A stretch of DNA of 64,000 nt from assembly GCF_042695135.1 (NCBI RefSeq), contig NZ_CP170547.1, positions 682,001 to 746,000 on the forward strand, in the 5' to 3' direction. The notes under the pieces are model-generated. The model worked only from the letters and a program-made list of their open reading frames with translations. It searched no databases and was not told the DNA's origin. Shown here in pieces: positions 60,811 to 64,000 of the stretch (the first letter of the stretch is position 1; every line of letters starts with the position of its first letter). Source of the DNA: Epilithonimonas sp042695135. Its GTDB lineage: Bacteria; Bacteroidota; Bacteroidia; Flavobacteriales; Weeksellaceae. Position numbers and translations under genes: made by a program.

Positions 60811-62175
60811 TTATCTAATCTTAATTTCATTAATGGATTTAACAAAACCTCGTCGCACATCTTCGTAATGCTCGTGTTTCCCATCTTTCACAACCCATTT
60901 TCCGGCAACGATAGTTCCAAGAAAATGCGAAGAATCCGAAGAATAAACAATCGTATTACAAAGATTTTTAAGAGAAGAAGTGGCGATTAACGGCGCTTTT
61001 GCATCAATCACAACCGCATCAAAACTTTGCCCGATTTTGAAGAAATTCTCATTCTCAAAAGCCATCGATTTCCGTCCTGATTTCCAGGCGATTTTCAACG
61101 CATTAAAACCACTGTCACCAAGATTCGGCTGAAAAAAAGTGTCACGCCTGTGCGTATGGATCCGTTGTCCATAATCCAAAATCCGCAAATCTTCTAAAGG
61201 ATTTACACAAATCTGACTGTCTGTTCCAATCGACCAATTGCCACCAAACTTTTGATAATCCTTAAATCGGAATCTTCCATCTCCCAAATTTCCTTCCGTT
61301 GAAGGACAAAGAACGATGTTGGCGCCAGATTTTGCAATGCCTTCGACTTCATTATCTTCCAAGTGTGTACAATGAATCAAATTAAAATTTTCATTCACAT
61401 CACAATTTTCCAAGAGCCATTCTGCAGGTCGTTTTCCGTAGAAATCCACAGAATCTTTGATTTCTTTCAACTGTTCCGCAATGTGAATATGAAATGGATA
61501 ATCTTTAGCAAGTAGTGAAGACTCAATCAAATCCTCTTTTTGAACTGCTCGCAAAGAATGCGAGCCCACTGCTAAATTAGCTTTATCATAAAACTTTATC
61601 GACTGTTTCGAAGCCTCTAGCAATTGGTAATAATCTTGAATGTTTTTTGAAATAAATCGCCTTTGCAAATCATAAGGCTCAGTCCCGAAATTCCCTTTCT
61701 GATAAAACATAGGAATCAACGTTATTATGATTCCAGCTCTTTTTGCGGCAGCCACTAATCTTTCGCCCATTTCTGAGAGATTCTGATAAGCTTTTCCATC
61801 TTTATCATGATGCACATAATGGAACTCCGCTACCGATGTATAACCGTTTCGCAGCATTTCTGCGTACAACATCGCCGCCACATCTTCCATTTGTTCAGGC
61901 GAAAGTGACAAGGCAATTCTATACATCGCATCGCGCCAGCTCCAAAAATCATCCGGAACCTCTGAACCTTCAAAATATTCTGCCAAACCGCACATCGCAT
62001 ATTGAAAAGCGTGCGAATGCGCATTCTGAAATCCTGGCAAAACATAACCGTCGACGTATTCACCTTCCGGTGTTTCCACGGTTTTCAGTTCAGAGATATT
62101 TCCGGCGTCGTCCAGCTTTACAAAAGCATTTTCCATCCATCCGTTTTCGGTTAGTAATCCTTTGAATGTATACAT
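60811..62175 (-). CDS. hutF: Formimidoylglutamate deiminase
   Basis: A 454-residue amidohydrolase-superfamily enzyme. LPGFQNAHSHAFQYAM gives the HxH metal pair at the N-terminus, FHIHIAEQLKEI a third His, LIHCTHLED the fourth and IGTDSQICVNPLEDL the catalytic Asp. SEGNLGDG and RILDYGQRIH further match HutF. It converts N-formimidoyl-glutamate to N-formyl-glutamate plus ammonia in the five-step histidine degradation route. The N-formylglutamate amidohydrolase gene just upstream completes the pathway. Confidence 0.9.
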   Translation of the reverse strand: MYTFKGLLTENGWMENAFVKLDDAGNISELKTVETPEGEYVDGYVLPGFQNAHSHAFQYAMCGLAEYFEGSEVPDDFWSWRDAMYRIALSLSPEQMEDVAAMLYAEMLRNGYTSVAEFHYVHHDKDGKAYQNLSEMGERLVAAAKRAGIIITLIPMFYQKGNFGTEPYDLQRRFISKNIQDYYQLLEASKQSIKFYDKANLAVGSHSLRAVQKEDLIESSLLAKDYPFHIHIAEQLKEIKDSVDFYGKRPAEWLLENCDVNENFNLIHCTHLEDNEVEGIAKSGANIVLCPSTEGNLGDGRFRFKDYQKFGGNWSIGTDSQICVNPLEDLRILDYGQRIHTHRRDTFFQPNLGDSGFNALKIAWKSGRKSMAFENENFFKIGQSFDAVVIDAKAPLIATSSLKNLCNTIVYSSDSSHFLGTIVAGKWVVKDGKHEHYEDVRRGFVKSINEIKIR

Positions 62176-62204
62176 TTTATGAATAATAGTATTTGTATTT
62201 AATT

Positions 62205-62385
62205 TGTCATGCTGAGGCTCTCGAAGCCATTTTTAATTGTTTGGGCAGCTATTTCCGCCTTCCGCTTCCAAACGGAGTGGTTCGACGAAGTCAATCTTTT
62301 TTGCAGAATGCTTCCAGTTCAAGAGAACGCAAAACCACGCAAAAAAGGATTTCCGCTCAAGTCGGGCTGCTGTTTTCAGGGTAAA
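62205..62385. repeat. Dispersed intergenic repeat, copy 3
   Basis: The gap 62176-62459 holds GAGGCTCTCGAAGCC, TTCCGCTTCCAAACGG, a GTGGTTCGACGAAGTCAATC block (near-identical to copy 1), CTTTTTTGC and GCAAAAAAGGATTTCCGCTC with TCGGGCTGC. No gene is evident. The inverted arms CTTTTTTGC/GCAAAAAAG recur as in copies 1 and 2. Confidence 0.75.
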
Positions 62386-62459
62386 ACAAGCTTCAAAATA
62401 AAAAAAATCTGTTTTCCCAAAGTATTCAAATCTGCAAAATTTGCTAAATCTGCGAGAAT

Positions 62460-63275
62460 TTAAACTTTATCAATTGCTTCAATCAGTTTCAAAAACAGTC
62501 CTTTCAAAACCACCTGAATTCTCTCCGCATTAGTTTCATCATAAGTCATTTCCGAAGAATCCATATAATTCGTCTTGCACATTTCCAATTGCAAAGCGTG
62601 AATATTTTCACTTGGTTTTCCAAAACTTCTCGTGATGTAACCACCTTTGAAAGGATGATTGTAAGAAAAACCGTAACCTTTATTTTGCAAAGAATCAATT
62701 GTAATTTCAATCAAACCAGAACTTGAAGAAGTTTCATCATTATCCCCAAGAATCAAATCCGGAAAATCCTCAGAACGAATTCCAGGAACAGATTTCCTAA
62801 TCGAATGCGCATCAAACAACAAAACTTTCCCAAATTCAGCTTTTGTTTGTTGTAGAAGTTCATCTAATTTCTCGTGGTAAGGTTTGTGATAAAGCTCAAC
62901 TCGTCTGGAAACTTCTTCAGAATTAGGAATGTAATTGTCTTTATAAATCGGATTTCCATTAAAATCCGTAATCGTCACAACATCCGTAATCACTCGTCCG
63001 TCATTGTAAAGCGGTTGATTTTCCGGGTTTCTGTTAAGGTCAACAACCCATCTGCTGTAATTGGCAGTGATCATTGTTATTCCCAGCTCTGATGCAAAAC
63101 CATAAAGTTTGTTAATGTACCAATCGGTGTCGTCTAATTGATCAGACAACTCAGGATTCATATTAGATTTTATATCTTCCGGAATAAATGTTCCTGCGTG
63201 AGGAACACTAATGATAATTGGAACTTTCGGAAGTGTTGGCTCAATGATTTTAAAAATTTCCATAGACGATTTCAA
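62460..63275 (-). CDS. hutG: N-formylglutamate amidohydrolase
   Basis: A 271-residue protein of the N-formylglutamate amidohydrolase family. PIIISVPHAGTFIPEDIKS, DDTDWYINKLYGFAS, ANYSRWVVDLNRNPEN and LFDAHSIRKSVP carry the conserved His, Asp and Arg residues of the zinc site. It releases formate and glutamate from N-formyl-glutamate, the last step of five-step histidine degradation after HutF. It lies upstream of hutF, 284 bases away with a repeat between, so coupling may be loose. The symbol is used for the FGase form, not the arginase-type HutG. Confidence 0.87.
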   Translation of the reverse strand: MKSSMEIFKIIEPTLPKVPIIISVPHAGTFIPEDIKSNMNPELSDQLDDTDWYINKLYGFASELGITMITANYSRWVVDLNRNPENQPLYNDGRVITDVVTITDFNGNPIYKDNYIPNSEEVSRRVELYHKPYHEKLDELLQQTKAEFGKVLLFDAHSIRKSVPGIRSEDFPDLILGDNDETSSSSGLIEITIDSLQNKGYGFSYNHPFKGGYITRSFGKPSENIHALQLEMCKTNYMDSSEMTYDETNAERIQVVLKGLFLKLIEAIDKV

Positions 63276-63292
63276 AGTTGAAATATAAAAAG

Positions 63293-63326
63293 AATCCCTG
63301 CATTTTTGATAAAAGATGCAGGGATT
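63293..63326 (-). terminator. Terminator of the DUF3127 gene
   Basis: AATCCCTGCAT (63293-63303) pairs with ATGCAGGGATT (63316-63326). On the minus strand the hairpin is followed by CTTTTTATA. It lies between the two genes transcribed leftwards. Confidence 0.8.
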
Positions 63327-63350
63327 TATTATAGATAGATTCTAAAAATC

Positions 63351-63731
63351 TTAGAATGGCAAATCGTCATCTTCATCCTCTGCAAAAACGTTTTTATTTT
63401 CAGCAGCCGGTTGGCCTTGATTTGGTGTAGCTTCAGTTGGTTCGTTGAAATCAGCAGAACCTTCTTTTTCCATTCTCCATCCAGTGATAGAATTGAAATA
63501 TTTTACATCACCTTGTGGACTTGTCCATTCTCTACCTCTGATATTGATATGGATTTTCACTTTATCTCCAACTTTGTATGCATTTAGCAAATCAACTTTT
63601 TCTGATAAAAATTCAATATTAATTGGTTGCGGGTATTGTTCTTCAGTTAAAAGAACTACTTCTTTTTTTTGAAATCCGCTGTTAAAAGTTTGTAAATCAG
63701 AAATCTTCTTGATCGTTCCTGTTAATTCCAT
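63351..63731 (-). CDS. DUF3127 protein, SSB-like acidic tail
   Basis: A 126-residue protein: KKISDLQTFNSGFQKKEVVL, EEQYPQPINIEFLSEKVDLL, then GDKVKIHINIRGREW and FNSITGWRMEKEG. These strands fit an OB fold. The C-terminus is a disordered linker (PTEATPNQGQPAAENKN) ending EDEDDDLPF, close to the SSB tail DDDIPF that recruits DNA repair proteins. It might bind nucleic acid or compete for SSB partners; unproven. A core gene of Bacteroidetes. Confidence 0.85.
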   Translation of the reverse strand: MELTGTIKKISDLQTFNSGFQKKEVVLLTEEQYPQPINIEFLSEKVDLLNAYKVGDKVKIHINIRGREWTSPQGDVKYFNSITGWRMEKEGSADFNEPTEATPNQGQPAAENKNVFAEDEDDDLPF

Positions 63732-63828
63732 GTCTCGAAAATGTTTTAAGAGTGTAAAGGTAATAAAAACTATTGAGGTTATCAGAAATCTGACTACGAA
63801 AAAACTTGAAAAAAAATGTTGATTTTAT

Positions 63829-63860
63829 TTTGGAGGGAATATGAAAAGTGTCTATATTTG
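63829..63860 (+). promoter_or_regulatory. Promoter of tRNA-Leu
   Basis: TTTG at 63829-63832 and TATATTTG at 63853-63860 with 20 bases between: the best complete -33/-7 pair in the window, ending 38 bases before the tRNA. Confidence 0.7.
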
Positions 63861-63898
63861 CACTCACCAAAACAAAAGAAAGGAAGTTCTTACATAAT

Positions 63899-63980
63899 GC
63901 GGATGTGGTGTAATTGGTAGCCACGCCAGACTTAGGATCTGGTGCCGTGAGGCGTGGGGGTTCGAGTCCCTTCATCCGCA
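63899..63980 (+). tRNA. tRNA-Leu, anticodon UAG
   Basis: Acceptor arms GCGGATG (63899-63905) and CATCCGC (63973-63979) pair fully. The anticodon stem CCAGA/TCTGG flanks loop CTTAGGA with TAG at 63933-63935. A long variable arm (GCCGTGAGGC) marks a class II tRNA, as expected for leucine, and GTTCGAGTCC forms the T-arm. CCA is not encoded. It decodes CUA and other CUN codons. Confidence 0.96.
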
Positions 63981-64000
63981 CAATGCTAAAAAATTTCTAA

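Noticed and set aside
63697..63981. Minus-strand ORF of 94 codons across the tRNA
   Set aside because: It reads antisense through a perfect tRNA-Leu and its promoter. Shadow frame.

Overview
The window looks like a chromosomal segment of a Chryseobacterium-type member of the Flavobacteriia. The DNA is AT-rich. Many transcription units are preceded by the Bacteroidetes -7 box TAnnTTTG rather than an E. coli TATAAT box. The gene content also fits: a flexirubin pigment locus, a DUF6089-uppS-bamA-ompH-ompH block, a DUF3127 protein and a topA lacking zinc ribbons. I made the taxonomic call by reading, not by a database search.

Region 1 (1-31.1 kb) is a nearly complete flexirubin biosynthesis locus. 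A halogenase-like flavoprotein (cut by the left edge) diverges from a plus-strand operon at 1.2-10.5 kb: tyrosine ammonia-lyase, WG-repeat protein, ketoreductase, ketosynthase, acyl carrier protein, LpxL-like acyltransferase, CrtI-like oxidoreductase and a C45 acyltransferase/peptidase. It converges at 10.5 kb with a long minus-strand operon that starts at 31.1 kb. That operon holds an MMPL-acyltransferase fusion, DarA, DarB, two ApeP-like dehydratase subunits, a small unknown, a BtrH-domain protein, an ABC exporter, a thioesterase, a ketosynthase, a KS-like fragment, a second ACP, a KS/chain-length-factor pair, a polysaccharide deacetylase, LolA, a lipoprotein, an outer-membrane barrel, an ApeI-like dehydratase subunit and a GT2-DUF2062 protein. 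The inferred scheme is: tyrosine to coumarate starter by the ammonia-lyase, polyene extension by a type II PKS, dialkylresorcinol by DarA/DarB, then esterification and transport to the outer membrane. Two toxin-antitoxin cassettes, each with its own -7 box, sit inside the minus-strand operon.

Region 2 (31.2-43.1 kb) begins with topA and its terminator. It then becomes an accessory zone: VOC protein, alpha/beta hydrolase, SMI1/KNR4 protein bordered by palindromic repeats, a decayed small gene, a nine-copy 21-bp minisatellite, a membrane protein, a frameshifted glycoside-hydrolase-like gene, dispersed repeats, and three exopolysaccharide genes (GT4, GT-C, EpsG-like polymerase).

Region 3 (43.1-49.9 kb) has an arginase-fold gene with eroded metal ligands and then exopolysaccharide core functions: GT2, WecA-like initiating transferase, Wza lipoprotein, and a Wzc tyrosine kinase with an 11x Gly-Tyr tail. 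No flippase (Wzx) was seen.

Region 4 (50-64 kb) is mostly core genome: DUF6089 protein, uppS, bamA, two ompH/skp genes, thioesterase, rfbD-like reductase, TPR protein, EamA transporter, aat, hutF and an N-formylglutamate amidohydrolase, DUF3127 protein and tRNA-Leu(UAG).

Three genes (ParE-like toxin, glycoside-hydrolase-like gene, GT4) are each restored by adding exactly one A to an A-run. This suggests either homopolymer under-calling in the assembly or slippage-prone switches. The least described signals are the split-residue dehydratase trio, the nested toxin-antitoxin cassettes and the repeat-flanked accessory zone.
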